Below, piece by piece: positions 53,761-62,987 of a stretch of DNA of 64,000 bases. Positions within the stretch are counted from its first letter, which is position 1. Each line of letters begins with the position of its first letter. The notes beneath the pieces were generated by a model, which saw only the letters and a list, made by a program, of their open reading frames with translations, was not told where the DNA came from and did not search any database. The position numbers and the translations under genes were made by a program. Source of the DNA: Bdellovibrionales bacterium (GTDB taxonomy: Bacteria; Bdellovibrionota; Bdellovibrionia; Bdellovibrionales; UBA1609); NCBI GenBank assembly GCA_016716765.1, contig JADJVA010000025.1, positions 434,001 through 498,000 on the forward strand, in the 5' to 3' direction.

Positions 53761-54063
53761 TTAGTTAAAAATTCCTAATACATCTTCTTCGCGCATCATC
53801 AGCAACTCATTGCCATTCAGCTTAAGCTCAGTTCCTGCGTATTTGCTAAAAAGGACCTTATCGCCAGTTTTCACTTCCAAGGGCAATACCTTGCCGTCCT
53901 CGGTGACTCGTCCATTGCCGGTGGCAACGATCTCTCCGCGCTGGGGTTTCTCTTTAGCTGTATCCGGAATGATGATTCCTCCGGGTGTGACCTCTGCCTC
54001 ATCTAAACGACGAACCAGAACTCGATCGTGCAAAGGACGCACGTTAAAATTTGCATTAGCCAT
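53761..54063 (-). CDS. groES: Co-chaperonin GroES
   Basis: 100 residues with the family start VRPLHDRVLVRRLDEAEVTPGG and the mobile-loop GGIIIPDTAKEKP, then VKTGDKVLFSKYAGTE. AGGAGGG precedes the ATG. It caps GroEL. The operon promoter is at 54149-54176. Confidence 0.98.
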   Translation of the reverse strand: MANANFNVRPLHDRVLVRRLDEAEVTPGGIIIPDTAKEKPQRGEIVATGNGRVTEDGKVLPLEVKTGDKVLFSKYAGTELKLNGNELLMMREEDVLGIFN

Positions 54064-54148
54064 TCTAGGACCCTCCTATGAAATCAATGTTTCATGTTTA
54101 ATGATAAAAAAATACCACCGCTATTACGTTTGTTAACGACACTGGCCA

Positions 54149-54176
54149 ATATGGAATGACCCACTGGAGTGTCAAG
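54149..54176 (-). promoter_or_regulatory. Sigma32-like heat-shock promoter of groESL
   Basis: On the minus strand CTTGACA (54170-54176) and TTCCATAT (54149-54156) are separated by 13 bases, close to the sigma32 consensus CTTGAAA-N13/14-CCCCATNT. No CIRCE inverted repeat is present between it and groES. The leader would be about 80 bases. Confidence 0.5.
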
Positions 54177-54292
54177 GTGATCTGGAGAAATTTAATGGGA
54201 TTTTCGTGAGGCGCATAGCCTCAGGTTCCAGGAATCGAAGGGGCTAGCAGCCATTCCGAGCTAAACACAGAAAGATAAAATAACATATAGCA

Positions 54293-54934
54293 TCATTTTC
54301 TTTCTTTGGGAAATCCGTGGAGGCTATCTGCCATGGAGGTAAGAGGACTGCCGTGAGAGCCGATTGCCGACTGTTTCTCTCTTTCTCTCATGAGAGCCTG
54401 GGTGAGTTCAGCAGATTCTTGGTCAGAGAGACGGCCCATCAGATCCTTTAAGGAGGACAGATCATTTCTGAAATGAGGCAAATAGACCGAAACATAGTCA
54501 TCTAGCCCCAAATCGTGAGCGTACTGCAGCCCCTCATAGGCGGCCCTCAGAAGGGTGCCTTTGCGGGGAGCTTGCTTTTCACTGCCTGGCAAATTTGCAT
54601 TGGCAAATTTAACCCGATTTGAGGCGGGGATTTCACTAGGAGAAAGGTTCTCAGTCGTCGGGTCACCGCTCAATTTGCCAGGATTTGCTGCCTTTTCAAG
54701 AGTTGCCCGTGCCTCTTCAATTTGCTGCTGTTTCCAATCACGAAAGGCCATGGGCCGTTCGGAGCGAGTGATGGTGGTCGCAGCAGGAGGTAAAAGGCCT
54801 GCCGAAATGGCTCCCTGTTGAGGTTTCTGAGAGTTCGGACGGCTTGCCGAGTTTGCTGCATGTCCACATATCGTGAACAAAATGCTGACTTCAAGCAGCA
54901 GCGTGATGAGTAAAATTTTTTCCAAACTTTTCAA
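54293..54934 (-). CDS. Exported protein of unknown function
   Basis: 213 residues with a signal peptide (ILLITLLLEVSILFTICGHA). The N-terminal half is Pro/Ser/Thr-rich; the C-terminal part (AAYEGLQYAHDLGLDDYVSVYLPHFRNDLSSLKDLMGRL) is helical. No family recognised. It is the next gene upstream of groES on the minus strand, with a 229-base gap. Confidence 0.65.
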   Translation of the reverse strand: MKSLEKILLITLLLEVSILFTICGHAANSASRPNSQKPQQGAISAGLLPPAATTITRSERPMAFRDWKQQQIEEARATLEKAANPGKLSGDPTTENLSPSEIPASNRVKFANANLPGSEKQAPRKGTLLRAAYEGLQYAHDLGLDDYVSVYLPHFRNDLSSLKDLMGRLSDQESAELTQALMREREKQSAIGSHGSPLTSMADSLHGFPKERK

Positions 54935-55203
54935 ATTTTGTCACTTTCTGTAAGGTTCATTGCATATAACAACTTTTTATTCGATCTATTCGTTCCTCGG
55001 TCCTAATCTGTTCAACAGGCGTGCCAGCAAAGCATGAGTTTCGACGATCCTTTGTACTCGTTCTGCTATCAGGTTTTTGTCACATTGCAGAGCTCACAGA
55101 TCAGCGCATCACGACTCAATGCAGTAAGCAAAATGACTCTTGCCCGACGACTTCAACTGAGGTCAGGTCGCCTAAAATCAAAAGAAAGAGGAAGAAATCC
55201 ATC

Positions 55204-56700
55204 ATGGAATTAACCGTTTGTCTCATTTTATTGGGAATTTCCTTGGCTTGTAATTTGATTCTTGGACTACTTTTTCGAAGAAAGTCCCTGCTCGCAGCTA
55301 TGGCGCAAGCGGCTCTCACTCAATTAGAACTGGTTAAGAGTGATCTTCAAATAGAGCAATCCCGAATTCAAGAGGAAGTCCGGCAAAAGACATCTCAGAT
55401 TGAAAATTTTCAGCAGGATTTGCGAACACTCGTAAACAGAAATCAAGATTTACTTCAGAATGTCGGTCGACTCGAATCAGAGAAATCAGGTTTAGCTCAG
55501 AGTCTTAGCGAACAGAGGTCATTTTTGAGTCAATCGGGCGAGCAATTGCAACAGGCGTTTCGAGGTCTCGCTTCTCAAGCTCTTGAAAGTAATAATCGCG
55601 TATTCATTGATCTGGCTCAGCAAGTTCTTGGCAAGGAAACACAGTTTCAGAGATCTGACCAAGAGAAGCGAGATCAGAATTTGCAACTTCTTCTCGATCC
55701 GATTCGCCAAACTTTGACAAAATATCAGGATTTTACTCAGGAGATCGAGATTGAGCGCAAAAAATCATTTGTGTCGATTGAGAATGAGCTACGGAGAGTG
55801 ACGGACACGAACTCGGTGCTTTCGCGGACAACCGCCGCTCTCAAAAACGCTCTAAAAAGGCCCAGTGTGCGCGGCCGTTGGGGAGAACTTCAGCTAAAGA
55901 ATTGCATTGAATTGGCGGGAATGTCGGAATACTCCGATGTTAATTTGCAAGACGTTAGAACTTCAGACGATGGTCAGCGTTTGATTCCTGATATGACAGT
56001 GAGGATGCCAGGAGGGAGGGTTATTGTAGTAGATGCTAAGACGCCAATTGATGCGTTTCTTGGCTCTTTGGAGGCAGTTGATCCTGAAATTCAAAAAGCC
56101 GAACTTGTACGTCATGGTCGTCATGTGAAAGACCACGTAAAAAAGCTATCAACGAGGGCCTATGGGGAGACGATTGCAGAATCTGCTGATTTTACCATTA
56201 TGTTTTTACCTAACGAGAGCTTTCTCTACGCGGCTCTTGAATCCGAACCTGATCTCGTCGAATTTGCCCTCCAGAGAAAAGTACTCATTGCAACCCCTCC
56301 AACTTTGGTTGGACTGCTTAAGGTGATTCGATTTGGCTGGAGTGAAGAGAAGTTGGCAGCCAATGCACAAATGATTTCTGAGGTCGGTAAAGAGCTTCAC
56401 AAACGTCTTTGCGATTTCATAGAGGCCTATTCAAATATTGGAAAATTTTTAGAAAAGGCACGCCACGAATACGAAACGGGACTCATGCGTTTGGAAAGGC
56501 GGGTGCTGGGTCAAGCCAGGCGGCTTGAAAAGCTAGGTGCAAAAAGTCATAAGTCACTTCCTTCAAGTTTGACTCATGTCGATGAAGAGGCAGAGGACGT
56601 AGACATAGACACAGACGTAAAAGAAGAAGAAGAGGCTTCCTCAGTGGATTTAGAATCTCAACAAGCAACGGCGGTCGCACCGTCGAACGCAGATATTTAA
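55204..56700 (+). CDS. rmuC: RmuC-family recombination-limiting protein
   Basis: 498 residues from the ATG at 55204, which begins the family's N-terminal membrane helix and has an AGAGGAAG ribosome site; a frame start at 55021 adds 61 unconserved residues. A long coiled coil follows (about 35-200), then the RmuC nuclease-like domain: VRGRWGELQLKNCIELAGM, VVDAKTPIDAF, LPNESFLYAAL and VLIATPPTLVGLLKVIRFGW. RmuC limits DNA inversion and rearrangement. The C-terminal tail is acidic. Confidence 0.9.
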   Translation: MELTVCLILLGISLACNLILGLLFRRKSLLAAMAQAALTQLELVKSDLQIEQSRIQEEVRQKTSQIENFQQDLRTLVNRNQDLLQNVGRLESEKSGLAQSLSEQRSFLSQSGEQLQQAFRGLASQALESNNRVFIDLAQQVLGKETQFQRSDQEKRDQNLQLLLDPIRQTLTKYQDFTQEIEIERKKSFVSIENELRRVTDTNSVLSRTTAALKNALKRPSVRGRWGELQLKNCIELAGMSEYSDVNLQDVRTSDDGQRLIPDMTVRMPGGRVIVVDAKTPIDAFLGSLEAVDPEIQKAELVRHGRHVKDHVKKLSTRAYGETIAESADFTIMFLPNESFLYAALESEPDLVEFALQRKVLIATPPTLVGLLKVIRFGWSEEKLAANAQMISEVGKELHKRLCDFIEAYSNIGKFLEKARHEYETGLMRLERRVLGQARRLEKLGAKSHKSLPSSLTHVDEEAEDVDIDTDVKEEEEASSVDLESQQATAVAPSNADI

Positions 56701-56923
56701 ACGGAAGTCAGTGACCGCAGAGATGTTGCGGATCTGAAATGACTTGCTGGCCTTGTTTTAAGCAATTTTACCGGTCGGTTTCCAAGAAGCTTTTACAGGA
56801 TTTGAAGCTCGATTTCATTTCAAACAAAAGATATTTTTCATTTTCGGGATCTTGATTCAGGAATACTTTTACAAAGCTCGACCTTGGGATACTAATAAAA
56901 TAGGTGGGAACCAAGGGTGGGCT

Positions 56924-58066
56924 ATGCATGTTCGCGAGGGGTTGCTTTGCCAAATTTTAGGTAATTATTTGAACCGCTCTGAGATGAGCTTATCCTCTCT
57001 TGCGACGAGTTTGAATATTTCAAAATCACATCTGAGCGATATTAAAAACGCCAAAGCAAGAGCGGGGATTGATTTGGGTCTCAAGATTCTAAAGAGTTGT
57101 GGGGCCACGCTTGAGACTCGCCGGGAGTGGTTGGATGTCTCGATGCGCGAGGAAATTCCTGAGTATGAGGAACTTCAGCAATGTGAGGCCAATGGGAGCA
57201 ATGAGACCCATTTGCCTGAGAATGTTGGAAACCAAATAGGAAACAATGTCGAACTGATGCACATTGCTCTTGATATCATTGAGGAAAAGGAATTAGGACT
57301 TTCTGCCGCAGAGTTTCAAGATCGCTATGGGAAACGAGGTCTTCAGTTGGTCCAGTTGCTCATTTCCGAGGGGATCGTGTCGAACCGTTACGGCCGATAT
57401 TATGCCGAGGATGTCAGATTGATATTATCTAAGAAATCATCCTTTTCATTTGTAGAGAGTATTTTGCGTGAGCAGAGGGAAAAACATAACACCCAAACAT
57501 ATGAAGGCCGATTTGAATTTCAGGTGGATGACGTGAGTGAGGACGTCATCAAAGAATTATTTAATTTACATCAGGAATATATGCGCGGGGTAGCTGAGTT
57601 GATTAAAAAATCTCGGCATCTCGAAAAAGGAAAAAAGGTGAAACGAGTTTTTGTTCAAGCGCTCTCGTGTGTACTAAGAAATAATTTGGTGCTATCTTTA
57701 GTTACGGTTGCAACATTCATCTGTTCTTGGTCTCTCGCAGTAGCTAATCAAGGAGGCCTGGGAGGTGGTAGCAACTCTGTTCGCACAGATTCCATACGCA
57801 TTTCCGGCTATGAAAGGGAAACTCAAGCAATTGAGGAGGGGCGTCGCATTGAAGAATCAATCATGAGTGGTCGCTACGAGACTTTGAGAAAGTTAAGAAA
57901 AGATCTATGTAGAGATTCAAAGTCCATCCAGGGATTGGAAAAAGTGACCATGAGGCGCTATTCGGTGGAACGCTATTTTTCAAGTGGCAAAGAGTTGTTT
58001 GACCTGATTATGCTTGTCGAAATCGTATGCAAAAATGAAAAGCCAGACGGTTGGAATAGTTATTGA
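56924..58066 (+). CDS. Helix-turn-helix protein with C-terminal membrane segment
   Basis: 380 residues from the ATG at 56924, preceded by AAGGGTGG; an upstream in-frame start at 56852 adds 24 residues. The N-terminus has an XRE-like HTH (MSLSSLATSLNISKSHLSDIKNAKARA). The middle holds a winged-helix-like region (LGLSAAEFQDRYGKRGLQLVQLLISEGIV). A membrane helix (SLVTVATFICSWSLAVA) near residue 285 puts the C-terminal about 80 residues outside. This is a membrane-tethered regulator layout; ligand and targets unknown. Confidence 0.7.
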   Translation: MHVREGLLCQILGNYLNRSEMSLSSLATSLNISKSHLSDIKNAKARAGIDLGLKILKSCGATLETRREWLDVSMREEIPEYEELQQCEANGSNETHLPENVGNQIGNNVELMHIALDIIEEKELGLSAAEFQDRYGKRGLQLVQLLISEGIVSNRYGRYYAEDVRLILSKKSSFSFVESILREQREKHNTQTYEGRFEFQVDDVSEDVIKELFNLHQEYMRGVAELIKKSRHLEKGKKVKRVFVQALSCVLRNNLVLSLVTVATFICSWSLAVANQGGLGGGSNSVRTDSIRISGYERETQAIEEGRRIEESIMSGRYETLRKLRKDLCRDSKSIQGLEKVTMRRYSVERYFSSGKELFDLIMLVEIVCKNEKPDGWNSY

Positions 58067-58299
58067 GTCTCACAAAAGGAGCGACGGGCTCAAATGTATC
58101 AAATTGAGGCGGTTCCAATCAAATGCGATCTGTCAAAAAACTAGGTAATTGTACGGCTTGATTGGGTAAATGAACATTATAGCCAAGCTCTGGTCGGCAT
58201 GATCAGTGCACTCCACCATATATGTGAATAGAGAAAAGAAATGATTGAAAGCATCTTTGCTTTTAATCTGTGAGGGCCTAAGAGCAGGTAAGGTGTGAC

Positions 58300-59511
58300 A
58301 TGTCAGCATTCAAATTTCTGCCAATCGTGTTTCTTATTCTTGTGCAATTTGCTTGTACGAAGGGGAATCATGGGCAAATTCAGAGCACCAGCCAACAAGG
58401 AGTTCATGAAAAAATTATTATCAACTATGAACTGTCCAATTCGACGGCCCGGTTAAAAATAGAAATTCATAATGCGGGTCCTGAAGGGAGGATAAGAGAG
58501 AATGATCAGACCGCCTGGACTTCATTGGCCTCCAATCCTGGGGTTTGGACTACTTCCAATAACGATGACTATTTTCTTGATCAACCCCTAACGAATTTTA
58601 CTCCAGGATCTCAATACCGCCTTTACGTTCTTAACCCCACGACAACAGAAACGGGCAACATGTCATTGAGTATACCAAACTCAACAACTCCTCCTCCTGT
58701 GGATGCGATCACATTGGACGTTCAAGTCGCTAACGGAAAGCTAAATATTGCGGCAAAAAATGTAGGCCCAAACGGTGAGGTTCGGACGCGTGGAACTGGA
58801 GCTTGGCTTAAGTTTATTGTTCCCGAAAAGTGGACGACGGACGGAAACAATTACTTTCTATCAAGGCCCATCACAAATTACACTCCGGGATCTGATTATT
58901 TAATGGAAGTCAGAAATCCGGATAAAAATAAAACTGCCTCAGCTCAGATACAAATTCCCGATCGACTTGATCGAGAGGGTACCATTCATGTGAAATACCA
59001 AGTGGTTGCCGGACGGATTAAAATTGACGTATTCAATGCGGGTCCGCTAGGCGAGACAAAGGGCGCCGGCACTTTGGATTGGACGAGGTTTATAGTGCCG
59101 GGAAAATGGACAACTGATGGAAATAACTATTCTATGGACAGGGCGATTGTTCCTGGTGAGGGCCCTGTTTACACCTTGGGGTACCGAAATCCGGAACGTG
59201 ACAATGAAGTTTGGTTTGATGTTGACTTGAATAAATCTGGCGGGGAGTCGGTGGCCTTCATTTATTCTGTAGCCAATGGTCAGTTTCGTATGGCTGCGTA
59301 CGGGGCTGGGCCCAGAGGAGAGACCATGGTTGATAATAGTTTTGATTGGACAGCCTTTTTGGTGCCATCCAAATGGTCCACGAATGGGACGGACTACTTC
59401 CGAACGGCAGCTTTGACTGACTATCCATCTGATGCGGGGTATGCAGTAAGGATTCGCAATCCCGACACGAAGTCGCAAGCATACATGTTTGTCAAAATCC
59501 CTACGCGTTAG
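58300..59511 (+). CDS. Lipoprotein of four tandem about 90-residue repeats
   Basis: 403 residues. A signal peptide ends in a lipobox (VQFACTKG). The rest is four repeats of about 90 residues, each with a beta-strand start (ITLDVQVANGKLNI), a NAGPxGE-type loop, a Trp-Thr/Lys-Phe block (DWTRFIVPGKWTTDGNNY) and an ending GxxYxxxxRNPD. The repeats diverge from one another, so they are old. They look like beta-sandwich carbohydrate- or surface-binding modules; no family name is certain. Confidence 0.75.
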   Translation: MSAFKFLPIVFLILVQFACTKGNHGQIQSTSQQGVHEKIIINYELSNSTARLKIEIHNAGPEGRIRENDQTAWTSLASNPGVWTTSNNDDYFLDQPLTNFTPGSQYRLYVLNPTTTETGNMSLSIPNSTTPPPVDAITLDVQVANGKLNIAAKNVGPNGEVRTRGTGAWLKFIVPEKWTTDGNNYFLSRPITNYTPGSDYLMEVRNPDKNKTASAQIQIPDRLDREGTIHVKYQVVAGRIKIDVFNAGPLGETKGAGTLDWTRFIVPGKWTTDGNNYSMDRAIVPGEGPVYTLGYRNPERDNEVWFDVDLNKSGGESVAFIYSVANGQFRMAAYGAGPRGETMVDNSFDWTAFLVPSKWSTNGTDYFRTAALTDYPSDAGYAVRIRNPDTKSQAYMFVKIPTR

Positions 59512-59542
59512 TTTCAAGAAAAAATCCGAACCAAGGAGTAAG

Positions 59543-59565
59543 TTTATCAAATGAGATTTGATAAA
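59543..59565. repeat. Perfect AT-rich inverted repeat
   Basis: TTTATCAAAT (59543-59552) and ATTTGATAAA (59556-59565) form a ten-base perfect stem with a GAG loop between the repeat lipoprotein and the CoA-binding gene. It may be a weak terminator or an operator. Confidence 0.5.
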
Positions 59566-59646
59566 TTTGCTTATAATTTCTTTGGACGGGCAGCTGTCAT
59601 CTGACTAATATCAGGAGTTCATCATTCTTTAAGGAGACGAGATGAC

Positions 59647-60069
59647 ATGGATAGAAGTTCATTAGATCAGAATTTGATTAAAGAGGTTTTAGAGAAATAC
59701 AAAAAGGTGACTGTTGTGGGAATTAGCTCGAAGCCGACCCGGGCAAGTTACGGAGTCGCAGAGTACCTCCTCAACCAAGGGTTTGAGGTTGATGGCGTTA
59801 ACCCAATTGAGAAATCTATTCTCGGTTGCTCCGTTTATTCGTCGCTGAATCTGGTGCCACATAAGCTTGAAATAGTGGACGTGTTTCGCGCGCCAGAACA
59901 CGTTTTGGATCTGGTGAATGAGTTAATTCCGCTTCGACCTCAGGTTCTTTGGCTACAAGAGGGGGTTACTCACCGCGAGGCCGAGGAAAAGGCACGCCAA
60001 GCTGGAATTCGGGTCATATCCGACAAATGCATTCTAAAAGAGCATCGAAAATTATTTTTAATGAAATAA
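59647..60069 (+). CDS. CoA-binding domain protein (YccU-like)
   Basis: 140 residues with a Rossmann CoA-binding fold: VTVVGISSKPTRASYGVAEYLLNQGFEVDGVNP, VDVFRAPEHVLDLV and VLWLQEGVTHREAEEKARQAGIRVISDKCILKEH. This matches the YccU/SCS-alpha-like CoA-binding family. It binds CoA or a similar ligand; biological role unclear. AAGGAG precedes the start. Convergent with the acyltransferase gene, 18 bases apart. Confidence 0.88.
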   Translation: MDRSSLDQNLIKEVLEKYKKVTVVGISSKPTRASYGVAEYLLNQGFEVDGVNPIEKSILGCSVYSSLNLVPHKLEIVDVFRAPEHVLDLVNELIPLRPQVLWLQEGVTHREAEEKARQAGIRVISDKCILKEHRKLFLMK

Positions 60070-60087
60070 ATAGGAATGAGGTGGGAT

Positions 60088-61098
60088 TTAAAAAGTCTCC
60101 CCATCCTCAATTCGAGTTTTTGGAATAAGAACGGCATGAGGCTTAATCAATGCATTTTTACCAACGGTAACATCACCCATGATACTGGCTTTTAATCCGA
60201 TCGTGGTCCCGTCCCCTATTTTGACAGGAGCGATGACGAGAATTCCTTTTTGGCCATAATGAGCAAATAAGTGGGCAGAGCCTCCGATTGTCACGTAATC
60301 TCCGAGGCTAATCATACAAGGGTCAGAAATATTTGTTGTGTTGATGACAACGCCTCTGCCGATTTTCATTCCCATCATACGATAAAATAGTACGTTGATT
60401 GGAGTTGGAGTTATGAGTTCTAAAAAACTATACCTTACAAGATAAGTAAGAGCATTGTGAACAAACCAGGGTATTGCTTCCAGAGAAAACCAAATCCCCC
60501 GCCAGGCCTTTAATCGAAGAGGGAGAATAAAATTAACCGCCGGTACGACAAATATGAGGGTAAACCCGTAGGTCAGATAGCCCAATACTATTCCTGATCC
60601 TGCAGCTATGTAATGGAGTATGGGATTCCAGGTTGATGTTGTCGATGAGAAAAGATCAAATATGTAGAGTCCGGGAGCTGCGGAAACGCCTGCACACAAT
60701 ACAACTATAAGACAAACTGGAGATAGAAGGGCCAGAAACGCCATATTGCGAAAAGTGCGCAAAAAGGTCTCAAGTTGCCCCCGCAAACCGGGCACATCTG
60801 AAGTTGTCGCGTGAATATCTAGACGCCGACTCCGCTTTTTCTCAAGTTTATAGACCGGCTCATCCAAGTTTAAGGTTCTCCAAAATGACCAACAGACATA
60901 TATATTATCGGTCGAATGGCCGAATATTCTCAAGGGACTGACTCGGCAGGAGAAATCTGTGTCTTGCTCTGATACAATTTCCGCTCGGGGCTTTCGATAT
61001 TTCGAAAACTGCCCAAAATTAAGACGAGGTTCCCCCCGCCAGGTGGCCGTCAATAAGTAGGATTTCTCGGTCTGCCAGCTGAGAATAGTCGGGATCAT
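60088..61098 (-). CDS. Pls/PosA-type membrane protein with hexapeptide acyltransferase domain
   Basis: About 336 residues; the start is uncertain, since the frame overlaps the ATPase gene by about 80 bases and no ribosome site is visible. Residues about 110-230 have hydrophobic helices. The C-terminal part has left-handed beta-helix repeats: NVLFYRMMGMKIGRGVVINTTNISDPCMISLGDYVTIGG, then PVKIGDGTTIGLKASIMGDVTVGKNALI. This resembles the C-terminal region of Pls/PosA NRPS-like proteins, here without their adenylation and carrier domains. It may acylate or modify an exported product. Confidence 0.65.
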   Translation of the reverse strand: MIPTILSWQTEKSYLLTATWRGEPRLNFGQFSKYRKPRAEIVSEQDTDFSCRVSPLRIFGHSTDNIYVCWSFWRTLNLDEPVYKLEKKRSRRLDIHATTSDVPGLRGQLETFLRTFRNMAFLALLSPVCLIVVLCAGVSAAPGLYIFDLFSSTTSTWNPILHYIAAGSGIVLGYLTYGFTLIFVVPAVNFILPLRLKAWRGIWFSLEAIPWFVHNALTYLVRYSFLELITPTPINVLFYRMMGMKIGRGVVINTTNISDPCMISLGDYVTIGGSAHLFAHYGQKGILVIAPVKIGDGTTIGLKASIMGDVTVGKNALIKPHAVLIPKTRIEDGETF

Positions 61099-61690
61099 GG
61101 GTGACCAATACAATAGTTGTTTTCATTTTTTGATTGAACTGCGTGAGAATATTCATCACTCGTTCGGCGTTTGTGGTATCCAAGTTACCTGTTGGCTCAT
61201 CTGCAAAAAGGTATCTTGGTTGCAAAATAAGGGCTCGGGCAATTGCGACTCTCTGTTGTTGACCTCCACTCATTTGGGCTGGAAATTTATTTGCTTGCTC
61301 GGGTATTTCGAGCTCTTCAAGAAGACTCATGGCTCGATTTTTTAGTTCTTCGTGACGCTTAAGATTTCGAGGTCCCAATAGCACGTTTTCTAGAGCGGTC
61401 AATTCAGGAAGAAGGTAGTGAAATTGAAAAATAAAACCAACTTGACGGTTTCTAAAATCATGAAGATCTCGGCTTGAAAGCTTGGCAATATTGGTCCCGT
61501 CAACGAGGACTTCACCTTGGGTTGGATTGTCGAGAGTACTCAGAATATAGAGTAGTGAACTCTTTCCGGATCCTGATTTTCCAGAAATAGAAACGAATTC
61601 GCCATCTTCGATATTCACCTCAATACTGTGTAGGACTCGAGTTGGCGGAGCTCCGAATTCCTTGATGAGTTGGTGCCCTTGAATTCCCAA
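61019..61690 (-). CDS. LolD/MacB-type ABC ATPase
   Basis: 223 residues. Walker A is SGKSGSGKSS, the signature is MSGGQQQR, Walker B is YLFADEPTGNLD and the switch is VTHDPDYS. All are intact. The DEPTGNLD form is typical of ATPases that drive FtsX-type mechanotransmission permeases. It lies 18 bases after the FtsX-type gene. Confidence 0.93.
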   Translation of the reverse strand: MGIQGHQLIKEFGAPPTRVLHSIEVNIEDGEFVSISGKSGSGKSSLLYILSTLDNPTQGEVLVDGTNIAKLSSRDLHDFRNRQVGFIFQFHYLLPELTALENVLLGPRNLKRHEELKNRAMSLLEELEIPEQANKFPAQMSGGQQQRVAIARALILQPRYLFADEPTGNLDTTNAERVMNILTQFNQKMKTTIVLVTHDPDYSQLADREILLIDGHLAGGTSS

Positions 61691-61708
61691 TTTTTGGCTC
61701 TCCTCAAA

Positions 61709-62953
61709 TTAAATGTTTGCACGTATGATATCTAATGGAGTCAGTTGAGCGGCATGTCTGGCGGGAATAATACTTGCCACGGCCGCAGCAGCCTGTGCGG
61801 CCACAAACGCAGCAACAAAAATAGTTACATCGTAGGATATTGGTAGGTGTGTCCCTTTTCCAATCTTAAATCCCAGGTCAATATTTCCAATAAGAAGATT
61901 AGCACCAAGGCCAAAGACAAGGCCACTGAGTCCTCCAATCAACCCCAGTAGGAATCCCTGAATCATAAACAGCTGAAGAATTTTTTCGGGACCATAGCCG
62001 ATGGAGCGGAGAATAGCGATTTCCTTCTGCTTTTGACTGATCATGATGCTTAATACATTGTACACTCCAAAGGCGGCCACCAGGAGTATAGCAAATGTGA
62101 TAACGTATCTGGTGATATCCTGAATATTAATGATCTGCATAAATGAAGCATTTGCCTCTTCCCATCCTTCAACCTTGTCGTTTGAATAGAGCGACCAAAG
62201 AGACGCAATCGAAGAAGAGAAGTTAATGTCGTCGAGGGCCACAGAAATTTCGCTGACCCGCCCAGGAGAGTGGTTAAGAGATTGAACATCGGAGAGATGA
62301 GCCAGTGCCATTGTGTCGTCAATATTGTGATTTCCCAATTGAACGACTCCAACGATGCGATAGGGCCATGCTTCATTGAATCCGCTCGATATTCTAATCG
62401 TATCTCCAACCGACGCACCCAATTTATCCATGACTCCCTTGCCGAGAATAATTTTTCGTCCTCCACCCGTCAGCATGGAGAGATTTCCGGCTACGGTGTA
62501 GTCAGAAAGACTGGTTACCTGGGTGTGTTTTTCAGGAATTATACCAGTGAGACCAATGCTGGATCTCAGGGGACCGCGGGCTCCAATAGCATTTATTGAT
62601 AATCGGGGAGAATAGGCCAAAACCCTTGGGTCTTTGTCCAGACGAGAAAACCAACCTTGCGGATTTTCAAGTCTTGATTCGCCTCGCTTTCCAGCTGGTG
62701 GGACGACCCAATGAACAAATTGGGTTTCTTCAAAAAAGCGATCGCGCAAATCTTTTTGCTGTATCTGCTGTTCATTTCCCTTAATGATGACATGAGCCGT
62801 GTTATTGAGCAATTGTTCTGAAATGTAGTTTCTCATTCCTAGCTGCATTCCCGCAATGACCACGTAGATGGTTGTGCCGAGCGAGATTCCAAGAAAAATT
62901 AAGAGCGTTTGCTTTTTTCGGGCGAGCATTTGGCGTAGGGCCAAAAACCACAT
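61709..62953 (-). CDS. FtsX-type ABC permease (MacB/LolC-like)
   Basis: 414 residues from the ATG at 62953, with GGAGGG upstream; a start at 63025 would overlap the adaptor gene. One N-terminal helix (TLLIFLGISLGTTIYVVIAG), a large periplasmic domain, then three C-terminal helices in the FtsX pattern with the coupling sequence SQKQKEIAILRSIGYG and ending PLDIIRANI. It works with the ATPase encoded downstream and the adaptor upstream. Confidence 0.9.
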   Translation of the reverse strand: MWFLALRQMLARKKQTLLIFLGISLGTTIYVVIAGMQLGMRNYISEQLLNNTAHVIIKGNEQQIQQKDLRDRFFEETQFVHWVVPPAGKRGESRLENPQGWFSRLDKDPRVLAYSPRLSINAIGARGPLRSSIGLTGIIPEKHTQVTSLSDYTVAGNLSMLTGGGRKIILGKGVMDKLGASVGDTIRISSGFNEAWPYRIVGVVQLGNHNIDDTMALAHLSDVQSLNHSPGRVSEISVALDDINFSSSIASLWSLYSNDKVEGWEEANASFMQIINIQDITRYVITFAILLVAAFGVYNVLSIMISQKQKEIAILRSIGYGPEKILQLFMIQGFLLGLIGGLSGLVFGLGANLLIGNIDLGFKIGKGTHLPISYDVTIFVAAFVAAQAAAAVASIIPARHAAQLTPLDIIRANI

Positions 62954-62987
62954 AAATTGATCCCTCCTTTTCTTGCCTTTGAAAAAA

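Noticed and set aside
54064..54292. CIRCE element upstream of groES
   Set aside because: The TTAGCACTC-N9-GAGTGCTAA pattern is absent on both strands; only a sigma32-like promoter is seen.
55021..55203. 61-residue N-terminal extension of RmuC
   Set aside because: No ribosome site; the family's membrane helix starts at the ATG at 55204, which has AGAGGAAG upstream.
58067..58299. Small frame MYQIEAVPIK... after the HTH gene
   Set aside because: Only 16 codons and the GGAG is too far (14 bases) from the ATG.
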